Numbered from the stretch's first letter, positions 18,141-28,274 are shown. The stretch is DNA of 64,000 bases from Mesoflavibacter sp037029465 (GCF_037029465.1 NZ_JAYMEM010000026.1:124001-188000); one strand, 5' to 3'. Numbers and translations: made by a program. Notes: generated by a model from the letters alone, not told the origin.

Positions 18141-18165
18141 CAAAAATATTCGATGAAATGTATTT
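18141..18165 (-). promoter_or_regulatory. Candidate promoter and upstream motif of the 12687-18071 gene
   Basis: On the minus strand TATTTTTG (18148-18141) fits the -7 box. Directly upstream lies AAATACATTTCATCGAA (18165-18149), 14 of 17 identical to a word before the carboxypeptidase gene (27424-27408). No such word precedes the gene at 18300, consistent with that gene being cotranscribed with the carboxypeptidase. Confidence 0.4.
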
Positions 18166-18244
18166 TTAAAAAGAATTTACTTACAAAATAACGGTAAAAT
18201 AACTATTTTTATCGTTTAAATGTATTTCAGGGTATTCGTTTAAA

Positions 18245-18275
18245 AAAAAGCCGAAACGGTTAGTTTCGGCTTTTA
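18245..18275 (-). terminator. Terminator after the second T9SS paralogue
   Basis: AAAAGCCGAAAC (18246-18257) pairs with GTTTCGGCTTTT (18263-18274), loop GGTTA. Nearly the same stem as the terminator at 12629. Confidence 0.8.
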
Positions 18276-18285
18276 GTTATTTTTA

Positions 18286-20201
18286 GATGAGAGATTTATC
18301 TATTCGATTAAGACTTTTTTAGAAATCTCACCAGAGTCCGTTTTCATTTTGATAATGTAAGTACCTGTATTTAATTTACCTGTTTTTAAAGTAGTGTAAT
18401 CTAAAGTTTCAATCTCGGTTTCACTAAAGATTTCCTGAGATAAAATGTTGTATAATTTTACCGTAGTGATACTGTGTAACTTCGGATTATTAATTACAAT
18501 GCTTTCTTGACTATTATTATAGTAAATATTAATATCTTCTGCTAAGATATTATCTTCAACTCCTAAAGTTGAAGTTGTACTAAACACCATTGAGAAACGA
18601 TTTAAATATTCACCAGCAGGTAAGTTAATCGTAAAATCGTTAGCTCTAATATCATGATACGTATTTGTTGCATTATCTAAAATGTAAATATCTAAGTTAT
18701 CCGGAACATTTTCTAAAGCATCAATTGTAAACGTGTTGTTTCCAGCATCGTCTGTATGAATACCGATAGGTAATACTGTGTTTACATCAATAACATCAGT
18801 TCCTTGAATGATAAATTTATTACCTTCAATCATCCAGTACATATCATCCATTTGAGATTCTGTGATTTCGCCATCATAACCCCAATCGTGACCAGCAGTA
18901 GCATGTGAATCTTGAGTGACTAATAATTGTCTGTGAATACCATTAACAGTATTAACACCTAGTCTGATTTTTAAACGGTTATCTGAGTTATAAACTGAAG
19001 TTGTTTGACTCGTGTTAGCGCTTTTCATAAATATAGAAGAAGCACCACCTTCTTTTTCAAAAACACGTTGAGAGTTGTTAAATCTTATTGTGCCAGTAGC
19101 TTCACTCTTTACAAAGAAACCTTGTCCCACAGGAATATAGCGACCAGGAAGTTTTGTTGGAGTACCACCAGTAGCAACTAATGGATCATTAGTACCTAAA
19201 GAAGCAGCAGGAGTAGCACCAGATAGGTTGTATGTAGCATAACCACCTTGATATTCTGCAAGGATATGAGATCCTCCGCCCCAATGTTCCCAGAAATATA
19301 AAGTACCTGTTGTTGCACCAGAACCCTGAATAGTAGGAGCGTTATCAATAATGAACTGATGAGCATCTAATGCAGAAGCATAAGGGTTTCCTACTAAATA
19401 CTCATTATTTGCAGTAATAGGTAAAGTAATATCTCCGTTGTTAGGTTTACCTTGGTATACATAGTTTTGTTCTAATGTTACGTTACCAGACGTGTTTGCT
19501 ATACCTTTCATAGTAAATCCTTCACCAGGAAGTAAAGAACCTGTACTACGTACGTGTTGCCAATCTGCATAAGCACCTGATTGGTTAGCGTATTTCCAAA
19601 TCCAATAATCTGCAATACCAATAGGTGATCCTGAAGTACCATTATAACCATTAGTAATGAAATTAATAGCAGTTGGAGCAGCAGGATTAGAACCATCTCT
19701 AAAGACATTAGGTAAAGTATAACTATTGTTATTTGTTGTTGAATTTATCACACCAACAGGAGAAGCCCAATAATTATAAGTATATAAATCACGTGTACCT
19801 TGTTGGTCACGCTCTAGACTACCAGAACTAGTTGGATCTAAATCACTATCTGTTGTTTGGATTAATTGAGATTCGCCTTCTAAATCAATTTTACCATCAA
19901 TTTTAAGGTAGTGCGTTACTGTTAAACCATTACCAGTATTTGTTGATGTGTCACCAGATAATTCAAGCTCATTAGCAGTTACAAATAGACCAAGCACAGA
20001 ACGGTTTTGGTTATTACCAGCAGGTAACCCAATATTGTCCATTGTAATATTATGAGATGTTTCCACAATATTCCAATCTACAGTAATCGTTGGATCAACG
20101 ATAGAAGCAGAGCCAGGTATATATTGTTCAGCACCATTAGTCCAAGATGAGTTATTATCCCAAGTTCCATTTGTTGTTGTGGTATATGGTAATGGAGCAG
20201 C
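18286..20201 (-). repeat. 1.9-kb direct repeat, copy B (with 12673-14588)
   Basis: C-terminal 631 codons of the gene at 18300 plus downstream DNA. Alignment to copy A starts at GAGAGATTTATCTATTCGAT past the stop and ends sharply at the PLPYTTT codons. Confidence 0.9.
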
Positions 20202-23200
20202 TTGATTATCCATAATGTTTTTACCTGTTACAAGGTATTTTATTCTCACCCAATTCTTATGTCCAGATCCATCTACTACAGTAGTACCATAAAATTCATT
20301 TATATTATGATAAGCTTGCATGTCGCTCCAAGGTAAGCTAGTTGCTTCATTAAGAGTGACAGTTTGAGGTAAGTATAAACCATCTACAGTACCGCTAAGG
20401 TTTTCAAGTTCTTGATTCATTAAGTACTGAATTTGGTTTTGAGTTAAAACTCTATCCCAGATTCTTACTTCGTCTATATCTCCATTAAAAGAATTACTAA
20501 TAGTGCTCTTGTCTATATAGTTTACACCAATTGCAAAATGATCTGTAGTTGCAACAGGAATAGCAACACCACTAATAGGACTATTGCCATCTTCTACACC
20601 ATCAATATATAATCTTAAATCACCACCAGAATATGTGTAAGCAACATGATGCCAGTAGGTGTCTGCAATGGTAGTTGCAGATTCTGAATAGTTAGTTCCG
20701 TTAATGTTAGCTCTTATTCTTCCATTACTTCTAACTTCAAAATTGTAAGCATTTCCTTTGGAAACATAATTACCACCGTTTCCTAAATTTCTTACCCATG
20801 CAGAAACTGTATAAGAAGAATTTAGGTTAACAACGTCTTCTCCTACTAGGAAGTCACCAGCAGAGAACTCTACATTATACTTTCCTGTCACTCTTGAAGC
20901 AATACCGAAAGTAAAATATTTAGTGTTTTCAAAATCATACCAAGTTTCGTAGGTTGATCCGTTTACAGTCATTGGTATAACGTCTACTATATCATTAGTT
21001 CCAAAAGAAGAAGTGTTTGAAACTACTATGGCATATTCTTCATCCGAAGCTTTTGCTGGTAGTACAGATGTAGGTATAGATACTTTTACATCTCTAACAT
21101 CATTACCACTTTCTACGATTTTCCAACGTCTATCAAATAAAGTAGTAACTGAAGTTGAAGACGCGCCTAAGTTTACAGATAATACGCTAGATCCTGATAA
21201 AGCACCATTGTTGTGTCCCCAAATTAAATAGTCTCTGTCATTATCAAAACTATATGTGTTGTTAGAGTTTGTAGAAGTTATATTTCCGTGTCCTATTGTA
21301 ACTACACTAGAAGTGTTTATACTTTTAGATTGTTTTTGTACGTGATTAGAAGCATCATCTCTAAAAATTCCTGCAATGTCATAATTAAATCCAGAGTTTG
21401 TAGTTGCATTCCATACTACATTTCCGTTAGAATCTATATAATCCATAGCAGTACCATTAACACCAAGTGTAATACCATATTTTAAAGCAAGGTAGGTTTC
21501 AATACGTCTTCTTTCTGAAGCTCCGTCATTTTTTCTTGAGTTAAAAGTAATTACTTCGGCTATTTTTCCGTCAAAACTACCATTGTAGTATTGACTTCTT
21601 CCAAGCCAATATTTTCTGTTATTTACAGGAGCGTATAACGAAATATCATTTAAAGAAGTAGAGACAGAATTTGCATTAAGATACATTTCCATATCTGTAT
21701 TTCCTGAGTTTTGTCTTACATTAATAATATTGAAATTATTATAGTTATTTGAACCAGATGTATCACCACGACCATAACCAGTGTAAGGACCAGATCCACT
21801 ACTACTACCTATACAATATGTAAAGTATTCTCCAGATAATCTTTGAGTATAACCACCAAAACCAACACCTGTTACATCTTCTGCATAACTATCTCCTAAT
21901 GGATCAGAGCTAGTAAAAGTGTCTAAAGGAAGCATCGAAGTAGTAACTGTTGGGTCTGCAATAACCACTAAAAACATATCATTGCTATTAAAGCCAGAAG
22001 AACCGCTTAATTCATCTCTATTATTTATATACGTCATGTCAGCACCAGCTGTATTGTGGTCATTTTGAAACTCGATAACAGGATTAAAGTTTAAGTTGTC
22101 GTTTGCGTTGTTTCTATACACAGGTTCTTGACCAGACACTGCTGTAGTTGCATTATTTCCTTTGCCATTATCTACCCAAGTACTTACGTTTGTTCCGTCA
22201 GTTGTTACTCCGTAACCATTTATCTTGTCTCCTCTAAGCCATAAATCTAAGTTTGAGCTAACTCCACCAGGACCAGTTGTAGGAGTACAAAACGAAGTTC
22301 CTGAAATTGTAACTAAATCAATAAATACTTGATCATCATTATCACTAGCGTCACATCTTACTCTAAACCTTGATGTTAATGAAAAGGTATAATCTGTAGC
22401 TAAAATAGAAACTGTTCTAGCATAAAAAATAGGCGAGTTTGAAGTTTCAAAATCTGCTGTTTTACGAGCTACTTCTCCACTTTCAAAAGACTTTACAGTT
22501 GTCCAAGATAATCCACCATCGTTACTATACTCAATTAAGAAATCTTCAGAATATGTTTTGTTCCCCGACCAATCATATGTTGAATCCATACTATTAGGAG
22601 CAAAGAAAAACTTAAAGTCAACTTTATCGTAAGGAGTAAGGTTAAATATAGGTGAATCAAATGATGAGCTACTTCCTGAATTATCTCTTATTAATAAAGA
22701 ACTACTTCCTGAATATGACCAAGTGGCATTTGTTGTTCTATATGCATCACTTCCTAATATATTACCTTGTAACCATCCATCTGTTCCTGATTCAAAATCT
22801 GCATTGTGTAATACTGTTGTGCCACACGGAGGAGGAATGATACCTGTTCCTTGTATGTTGAAATTGAAAGGGTTTTCATCAGTGTCATCATTTGCAAAAG
22901 ATACTGTAGCTGTTCTCACACCTGTAGCACTAGGGTTAAATTGAATGGTAAATGATGTGTTTCCTCCAGCAGCTATAGGAGTAGAAGGGTTTGCTATTAA
23001 TGTAAAGTCTGCTGCATTTGCACCAGTAATAGTAACATATGGTGAAGCACCAGTTAAGTTTAAATTGATGTTCCCTGAGTTTGAAATTGTAAAGGTTTGG
23101 TTAACAGTTCCTCCTGCTATATCTGCTGTTCCAAAATCTGTCCCATCAACGGTAGAAGGTGTTGTATCACCATCATTAATGTTGGTGGCATTACCTGTAA

Positions 23201-23741
23201 CACTAATTTCGTTGTAAGGAGTTGAAGCTATTATGTTTACAGTGTAATCTTCAACTTCTCCATAGCTAAAAGATTCACAAGAGGTTGGAATAGCATTATA
23301 CTTCATGCTTACACGCATTCTTGTACTTCCAGTTAGCGCAGTTGCAGGCACTGTAAAGTTTCCTGATACAGGAGAAGCTGTACTAGGAGAATTAGAAAAA
23401 ACTAATTCACCAGGATCTGTAAAAACATTATTCTGGTTATAGTCAATCCAAACAGCGTATCCTTCAGAATAAGCAGAACCTGTCCATGTAGGCGTCACTG
23501 TAATTGTATAGTTTGAGTTCTGATTAAGGTTAGTACTTATTCCTGTAAAATTAGAATAACCTATACTAGTTGTTCCATCACCTGAAGGGTTGTTAATAGT
23601 ATTTAATTGAACACGGCTAATGTATTCATCACTAGTGTTGTTTCCGTTAGATGAACATTGCGAAAACGCTTTATTGCTTAAAATTAAATTAAACAAAATG
23701 GCAATAGCAAGACATAACTTGTTTAAGTGTTTTGTTTTCAT
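18300..23741 (-). CDS. Giant secreted T9SS multidomain protein (GEVED, choice-of-anchor D, LamG, sorting domain)
   Basis: 1813 residues from the ATG at 23741; an in-frame ATG 12 codons upstream gives a prefix unlike a signal peptide, so it is not used. Seen in order: signal peptide (ending NKAFSQ), a GEVED domain (CSSNGNNTSDEYISRV to SFSYGEVEDYTVNI), choice-of-anchor D (about 175-300), a module with paired Ser-rich strands that may be carbohydrate-binding (about 305-480), the GPGGVSSNLDLWLRG to LALKYGITLG module, a LamG-like module (about 990-1150), and the 631-residue C-terminal block with a type A sorting signal (KKVLIE end). It shares its architecture with the downstream paralogue but has a different N-terminus. 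Probably a surface adhesin or polymer-binding protein, likely cotranscribed with the upstream carboxypeptidase (83-bp gap, no terminator seen). Confidence 0.87.
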   Translation of the reverse strand: MKTKHLNKLCLAIAILFNLILSNKAFSQCSSNGNNTSDEYISRVQLNTINNPSGDGTTSIGYSNFTGISTNLNQNSNYTITVTPTWTGSAYSEGYAVWIDYNQNNVFTDPGELVFSNSPSTASPVSGNFTVPATALTGSTRMRVSMKYNAIPTSCESFSYGEVEDYTVNIIASTPYNEISVTGNATNINDGDTTPSTVDGTDFGTADIAGGTVNQTFTISNSGNINLNLTGASPYVTITGANAADFTLIANPSTPIAAGGNTSFTIQFNPSATGVRTATVSFANDDTDENPFNFNIQGTGIIPPPCGTTVLHNADFESGTDGWLQGNILGSDAYRTTNATWSYSGSSSLLIRDNSGSSSSFDSPIFNLTPYDKVDFKFFFAPNSMDSTYDWSGNKTYSEDFLIEYSNDGGLSWTTVKSFESGEVARKTADFETSNSPIFYARTVSILATDYTFSLTSRFRVRCDASDNDDQVFIDLVTISGTSFCTPTTGPGGVSSNLDLWLRGDKINGYGVTTDGTNVSTWVDNGKGNNATTAVSGQEPVYRNNANDNLNFNPVIEFQNDHNTAGADMTYINNRDELSGSSGFNSNDMFLVVIADPTVTTSMLPLDTFTSSDPLGDSYAEDVTGVGFGGYTQRLSGEYFTYCIGSSSGSGPYTGYGRGDTSGSNNYNNFNIINVRQNSGNTDMEMYLNANSVSTSLNDISLYAPVNNRKYWLGRSQYYNGSFDGKIAEVITFNSRKNDGASERRRIETYLALKYGITLGVNGTAMDYIDSNGNVVWNATTNSGFNYDIAGIFRDDASNHVQKQSKSINTSSVVTIGHGNITSTNSNNTYSFDNDRDYLIWGHNNGALSGSSVLSVNLGASSTSVTTLFDRRWKIVESGNDVRDVKVSIPTSVLPAKASDEEYAIVVSNTSSFGTNDIVDVIPMTVNGSTYETWYDFENTKYFTFGIASRVTGKYNVEFSAGDFLVGEDVVNLNSSYTVSAWVRNLGNGGNYVSKGNAYNFEVRSNGRIRANINGTNYSESATTIADTYWHHVAYTYSGGDLRLYIDGVEDGNSPISGVAIPVATTDHFAIGVNYIDKSTISNSFNGDIDEVRIWDRVLTQNQIQYLMNQELENLSGTVDGLYLPQTVTLNEATSLPWSDMQAYHNINEFYGTTVVDGSGHKNWVRIKYLVTGKNIMDNQAAPLPYTTTTNGTWDNNSSWTNGAEQYIPGSASIVDPTITVDWNIVETSHNITMDNIGLPAGNNQNRSVLGLFVTANELELSGDTSTNTGNGLTVTHYLKIDGKIDLEGESQLIQTTDSDLDPTSSGSLERDQQGTRDLYTYNYWASPVGVINSTTNNNSYTLPNVFRDGSNPAAPTAINFITNGYNGTSGSPIGIADYWIWKYANQSGAYADWQHVRSTGSLLPGEGFTMKGIANTSGNVTLEQNYVYQGKPNNGDITLPITANNEYLVGNPYASALDAHQFIIDNAPTIQGSGATTGTLYFWEHWGGGSHILAEYQGGYATYNLSGATPAASLGTNDPLVATGGTPTKLPGRYIPVGQGFFVKSEATGTIRFNNSQRVFEKEGGASSIFMKSANTSQTTSVYNSDNRLKIRLGVNTVNGIHRQLLVTQDSHATAGHDWGYDGEITESQMDDMYWMIEGNKFIIQGTDVIDVNTVLPIGIHTDDAGNNTFTIDALENVPDNLDIYILDNATNTYHDIRANDFTINLPAGEYLNRFSMVFSTTSTLGVEDNILAEDINIYYNNSQESIVINNPKLHSITTVKLYNILSQEIFSETEIETLDYTTLKTGKLNTGTYIIKMKTDSGEISKKVLIE

Positions 23742-23824
23742 AGTAGGTTGATTTGGATTAGTTTTGGGGCTAATCACAGTTTATTTGCATTTACTTTTTT
23801 ACACTAAAAAAGGGTGTTTCCTTT

Positions 23825-26800
23825 TTATTGTTTTATAAGCTTTTTAGTTATTAATTGTTGAGTTTTAACATCTTTAATTCTGATAAAATAAGTTCCGCTT
23901 GACACCGATTTTAAATCATCGATGGTAATTACGTAATTATTTAATCTTGGGTTTTCTTTTATGATTAATCTCCCTTTTAAATCATAAATAGAAACCTCTA
24001 ATTCTTGTCCAATTAAATCTGATGATAGACTTATGTTAAAACTATCATTAAATGGATTTGGATATATTTTTATTTCATTTAGAATAAACTCATTATTACC
24101 TAAACTAGGCTCAGTTATATTTACAGTGTAATCTTCAACTTCTCCATAATCAAATGATCCACAAGAATTAGGGCTAGTGTTGTATCTCATAGAAACTCTC
24201 ATTCTTGTGCTTCCAATTAAAGCATCATTTGGTATAGAAAAACTACCGCTAACTGGAGTTGATTGTGATGCTCCACTAGTAAAGACGTTTTCTCCTGCGT
24301 CTTCAAAGTCTCCATCTTTATTAAAATCAATCCAAACTGAAACTGCTTCGTTATACTGAGTTCCTGTCCATATTTTTGAAATACTAATGTTGTGTGTTAA
24401 GTTTTTATCTAAATCTGTACTTATATATGTGAAGTCAGAATAACCTGTTCCTGTTGTTCCTTCTCCAGATGTATTATTGATTGTGTTTAATGTTACATTT
24501 CCTATGTATTCGTCAGTAGTGCTTTGACCGTTAGAGTTACAGTAATTAACATTAGTTGTAACAAAACTAATTGTAGATGAATAAGCAGAAGTAGCAGTAT
24601 CACATTTAGACCTAACCTCTACTTCATAAGTTGTTGTTGGTTGTAATCCTGTAATTGTATGACTACTAGTGGTTAAGTTAGGTACATCTGTCCAAGTTGA
24701 AGCACCAGAAACACGGTAACGTAAATCGTAAGTAGCAGAAGGTATCGCATCCCAAGTAACTGTAGCTTCTGTAGCTGTTATTGAAGATGTAGATACGTTT
24801 ACAGGAACATCTGTTTGACAAGGTATTTGAATACTAATAATTTTGAAATCATCAATAAAAAATCCATCAGATGTTGTTGTGTAATTTTCTGATACGTTAC
24901 TACCATCTGTTCTAAAGTTAAATCTAAACTTTACGTTAGTTGCACCTAATAAATAAGAGTTGTTTGCTGCATCTATTGCAATTTCTTCCATTACCCAATT
25001 ATCCATTCTGTCTCCATCATAGACTTGTCCCATACTGTTCGCTTGGAAGTTAGATGTACCTCCTTTATTATCATGAGAAGTAGTGTTGCTTGTAGCATTT
25101 GGCTTTGTGTATTTACCACAAAGAGGTTGCCAGCTACTACCACCGTTAGTAGACCCTAAGATTTCAACAAAATCATAGTTTCTTTCAATATCCCATTTAG
25201 AGTAAAATTGTACAACTATAGATGTTGAATTAGAAAAATCATAACTATTTGTGGTTGTTAAAGTTCTTGTGGTATTATTAGAATAAGGAGCACCGCTACT
25301 TGTTCTTAAAGCATTTGTTCCTGTGTAAGTATCTGTACTTGATGTTGTCCATCCGCCAGATTGTGTCCATCCAGAAATACCATCTATATCAGGGTCATGA
25401 TCAAAAAGTACAGTTGGTTGGTAGTATTTTTCATAGTTAACATCGTAAATAATACCGTTATCATTAGATAATTTTACGTTGTATTCTATTTTTTCATTTG
25501 CAACAATACTAGGATCTAATTGTATTTGAGCTGAAACATTTCTTTGTTCTAAAATATTTATTCCCGTTTGAGTTGCTGGAGCATTTATGCTAATAATATT
25601 TGATGAAATTGGTGTGATTGTTAAAGTGAAATCACTAGCTGTTTGACCAATTCTTTCAATACCAAAGTCTAAGTTAGCAGTTGTATTATCAATATTACTT
25701 TGTGTTAAGTCGTGTAGTTTTGCATATTTACCACCATAATAAGCTGTACCAAAAGAAATGCGCATAGATCTTTTAGCAATAGGTATAATTGATGTTTGTG
25801 GTGGCCAAAAACCCTCACTACCATGTTCTGGTGTAGTGCCTAAAATAGCTTGACCAGAACCTGTGTGTCCGTTGTTATCTGGTGCACCACCAAGCATCCA
25901 GTCGTCAGGTATACCATTAGACTCATAAAAGATTGTAGCTCCATAAAGGTATCTGTTGTAACGAGTCATTTCTTCATGCCATCTGTAAAATTCATCTTCT
26001 CTTCCTGAGTTTAAAGTTGGTACTCCTCCGTAAGGATGAGGTACAGAGTTAGCAAATGAATGATTCCAAACTCCAGTTTCAAAGTTTCTACTTAAAATAA
26101 AATCTTCCATAATCTGAGTTTCTGGCTCAGAAGAAGGAGAAGGTCCTCTATATGTTCCACTAGTTTGAGTGCCCGAAGAACCTATATTATTATATCCCCA
26201 ATAGTAATCAAAGTTTCTGTTTAAATCTACACCTCTTGTAGTTGTCGTATTTGTTGTTCCTCCTGTATTAGGTCTTAAGTTTTTACGTTGCATTCCGCCT
26301 CCATTAGAATTTAGGTGCTCGTTCCATCTTAAACCATCAGGATTTACAACTGGTACAAAATAAAGTTCGTTATTATCAACTAATTCTTTAACAGCATCAT
26401 TAGTATTATAGTTTTCAATTAAATACCACATAAAGTAAATGTTATTCATTAAAGCACTTACTTCTCTTGAGTGAATCATAGAAGTGAAAAGAATTTGAGG
26501 TTTTGTATTTTCTGGTGTTGAAGACTCGTTACCAGTAATTCTTACATAGTATATAGTTTCAGGGTTCCATCTTGATGTTCCTTGACCGTTATATGTTAAT
26601 CCATTATTAGAAATAGTTCCAGAAGGATTTCCCCATGTGGTTTGTCCAGTTGGTGATGCGTCTAATTTTTGAGAAACAATATCTAAACCATTTGTTACAG
26701 AATATGTTCTCATCTCATCAAGTTCAGATTTCATTTCACTTAATGTTAAACATCCACCCATAGAACCCAAGTTGAAGTTTTGTGGAGTTGCCCAATCAAT

Positions 26801-27217
26801 TTCGTCACAATTTATATATTGTATAATATTGTCTTGTACAATGCTTGAAATTGATGCACGTTGCATTGTGTTAGAATTATTGATTGATGCAGACTTTTCA
26901 GCATTTAGTTCTGCGTTTGCTTTTGCTTTAGTCTTTGTTGCTCTATCACTGTAAAACTTTTCTAAATCATCAATTACAACTTTAAAAGATATATTTTCAT
27001 TAGTTAATAGGTTAACTTCTTCATTAGTTAAATCTAATATTAAATTATCATGAGAATGTTTGGTTCCGCAATTTAAATCTATACCAGAGGTAGCTATTTT
27101 TAATAAAGTAGATTCTGAAGGATTAGTAATGCTAATTCTTTTATGAGAATCTTGTGCAAATATTAGTTGTGTTAGAAATACAAATAAAATTGTAATTAGT
27201 AGGTTAGTTTTTTTCAT
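23825..27217 (-). CDS. Secreted M14-family zinc carboxypeptidase with T9SS sorting domain
   Basis: 1130 residues. Signal peptide (residues 1-22, ending LIFAQ), propeptide-like region, then an M14 peptidase domain (about 160-510): zinc pair His249/Glu252 in MIHSREVSA, substrate-binding VNPDGLRWNEH and GVDLNRNFDYYW, third ligand His in VWNHSFANSVPHPYGG, and catalytic Glu likely in TPEHGSEGFW. Then a bent beta-sandwich region (about 515-790), a fibronectin type III domain (PVNVSTSSITATEATVTWD to SFVTT), a GEVED domain (NGQSTTDEYIGNV to YGEVEDYTVNI) and a C-terminal type A sorting domain (IYPNPFNDSFNI to LITKKLIKQ). It probably digests external peptides at the cell surface. First gene of a likely operon with the paralogue downstream. 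Confidence 0.92.
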   Translation of the reverse strand: MKKTNLLITILFVFLTQLIFAQDSHKRISITNPSESTLLKIATSGIDLNCGTKHSHDNLILDLTNEEVNLLTNENISFKVVIDDLEKFYSDRATKTKAKANAELNAEKSASINNSNTMQRASISSIVQDNIIQYINCDEIDWATPQNFNLGSMGGCLTLSEMKSELDEMRTYSVTNGLDIVSQKLDASPTGQTTWGNPSGTISNNGLTYNGQGTSRWNPETIYYVRITGNESSTPENTKPQILFTSMIHSREVSALMNNIYFMWYLIENYNTNDAVKELVDNNELYFVPVVNPDGLRWNEHLNSNGGGMQRKNLRPNTGGTTNTTTTRGVDLNRNFDYYWGYNNIGSSGTQTSGTYRGPSPSSEPETQIMEDFILSRNFETGVWNHSFANSVPHPYGGVPTLNSGREDEFYRWHEEMTRYNRYLYGATIFYESNGIPDDWMLGGAPDNNGHTGSGQAILGTTPEHGSEGFWPPQTSIIPIAKRSMRISFGTAYYGGKYAKLHDLTQSNIDNTTANLDFGIERIGQTASDFTLTITPISSNIISINAPATQTGINILEQRNVSAQIQLDPSIVANEKIEYNVKLSNDNGIIYDVNYEKYYQPTVLFDHDPDIDGISGWTQSGGWTTSSTDTYTGTNALRTSSGAPYSNNTTRTLTTTNSYDFSNSTSIVVQFYSKWDIERNYDFVEILGSTNGGSSWQPLCGKYTKPNATSNTTSHDNKGGTSNFQANSMGQVYDGDRMDNWVMEEIAIDAANNSYLLGATNVKFRFNFRTDGSNVSENYTTTSDGFFIDDFKIISIQIPCQTDVPVNVSTSSITATEATVTWDAIPSATYDLRYRVSGASTWTDVPNLTTSSHTITGLQPTTTYEVEVRSKCDTATSAYSSTISFVTTNVNYCNSNGQSTTDEYIGNVTLNTINNTSGEGTTGTGYSDFTYISTDLDKNLTHNISISKIWTGTQYNEAVSVWIDFNKDGDFEDAGENVFTSGASQSTPVSGSFSIPNDALIGSTRMRVSMRYNTSPNSCGSFDYGEVEDYTVNITEPSLGNNEFILNEIKIYPNPFNDSFNISLSSDLIGQELEVSIYDLKGRLIIKENPRLNNYVITIDDLKSVSSGTYFIRIKDVKTQQLITKKLIKQ

Positions 27218-27613
27218 AACTATGTATGAGTATGGTTTTAATTAATTAGGGTTGTACAATATTATATTATTTACAATTTTTAAATACTTTAATTTTATTC
27301 AGGATATTTCATTTCTATTAAATGCAATAATATCCGATTAAAAACAGAAGTATTTACCTACAAATGTATATTAGATTATATTAAATTATCTATAAAAAGC
27401 ATAAATTTTCGATAAAATACATTTAATATTTGCTTTTTCTCTGATAATTAGATAATTACAAAATGTTAAATTTATTCATTTGAACATTCATTTCATTAAA
27501 AATCTTACAAATTTATACTAAATAGCTGTTTTTTAATAAGTTAAATCTTATTAAAAATAAGGTTATGCTCTAAAAATAATACTGTAATATAAAGTGCTAT
27601 AGGGTTTAAAATA
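27218..27613. other. AT-rich intergenic region with no gene seen
   Basis: About 400 bp, very AT-rich, without an open frame of substance. It holds the AAATGTATTTTATCGAA word (27424-27408, minus strand) shared with the promoter of the 12687-18071 gene, and two -7-like words on the minus strand, TACATTTG (27368-27361) and TAAATTTG (27515-27508). It probably drives the carboxypeptidase gene with a long leader. Confidence 0.5.
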
Positions 27614-27646
27614 AAAAAAGCTAAGACGTACATCTTAGCTTTTTTC
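27614..27646 (-). terminator. Terminator after tRNA-Met
   Basis: AAGCTAAGA (27618-27626) pairs with TCTTAGCTT (27633-27641), flanked by A and T runs, directly downstream of the tRNA on the minus strand. Confidence 0.8.
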
Positions 27647-27649
27647 TTG

Positions 27650-27723
27650 TAGCGAGGACGAGATTTGAACTCGTGACCTCTGGGTTATGAATCCAACGCT
27701 CTAACCAACTGAGCTACCTCGCC
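27650..27723 (-). tRNA. tRNA-Met (anticodon CAT)
   Basis: 74 nt, with no encoded CCA. Acceptor GGCGAGG/CCTCGCT with discriminator A, D arm GCTC-AGTTGGTTA-GAGC, T arm ACGAG-TTCAAAT-CTCGT. The anticodon CAT is at 27689-27687 in loop TTCATAA. The anticodon stem TTGGA/CCCAG has a U-G pair at its base and an A-C mismatch next to the loop. The acceptor and D arm fit elongator tRNA-Met; a lysidine-modified tRNA-Ile cannot be fully excluded from sequence alone. Confidence 0.9.
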
Positions 27724-27861
27724 ATATTTTGGAGGTGCAAATATAACAACAATATTAAATCAAGCAAACATTATTTTTAAAATTAAATATTTTTTAAAAT
27801 GATTTCTAAACTTGTTAATTAATGTATATATTGGGCAGTAATAATTTTCAAGAAAAAATAA

Positions 27862-28248
27862 ATGGAAGAAAAAATAAAGTATGAGTTAGAATTTCCTATT
27901 CATGCGTCACCGTCGCTTATATATCAGTATATTTCAACACCATCAGGATTATCAGAATGGTTTGCAGATAACGTAAACTCTAGAGGAGAATTATTTAAGT
28001 TTATTTGGGATGGGGCAGAAGAACAAGCAAATTTACTTACAAAAAAATCTGGCGAACGTGTAAAATTTAGATGGATGGATGATGAAGACGAGCCATATTA
28101 TTTTGAAATTAGAATTCAGGTAGACGAAATAACTAAAGATGTATCTTTAATGATAACAGATTTTGCTGAAGAAGATGAAGTGGAAGAAGCAAAAATGTTA
28201 TGGACTAATCAAATTTCTGATTTAAAACAAGTCTTAGGTTCTGCATAA
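27862..28248 (+). CDS. START-like (SRPBCC superfamily) domain protein
   Basis: 128 residues, with no signal or membrane segment. KYELEFPIHASPSLIYQYISTPSGLSEWFADNV is the typical helix-grip start; FIWDGAEEQANLL and VKFRWMDDEDEPYYFEIRIQVDEITKDVSLMITDFAE give the beta sheet, and the C-terminal helix ends LWTNQISDLKQVLGSA. Such proteins bind hydrophobic ligands or act as small chaperone-like partners; the ligand is unknown. It is followed after 25 bp by a hairpin terminator that touches the next gene's start codon. Confidence 0.85.
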   Translation: MEEKIKYELEFPIHASPSLIYQYISTPSGLSEWFADNVNSRGELFKFIWDGAEEQANLLTKKSGERVKFRWMDDEDEPYYFEIRIQVDEITKDVSLMITDFAEEDEVEEAKMLWTNQISDLKQVLGSA

Positions 28249-28266
28249 AAATCGTAACAATTAAAT

Positions 28267-28274
28267 TATATTTG
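28267..28274 (+). promoter_or_regulatory. -7 box for the class IV aminotransferase gene
   Basis: TATATTTG, an exact TAnnTTTG. The expected start falls inside the following terminator hairpin, so transcripts from here would carry only its 3' half. Confidence 0.45.

Noticed and set aside
12673..20201. CRISPR or tandem-repeat array
   Set aside because: There is a single pair of large direct repeats, not short repeats with spacers.
22723..23217. 73- and 90-codon plus-strand frames inside the GEVED/choice-of-anchor region
   Set aside because: Shadow frames opposite a Ser/Thr/Asn-rich secreted protein; such composition yields false long frames.
27650..27723. Phage or island attachment site at tRNA-Met
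   Set aside because: No integrase gene and no direct repeat of the tRNA 3' end was found near it.
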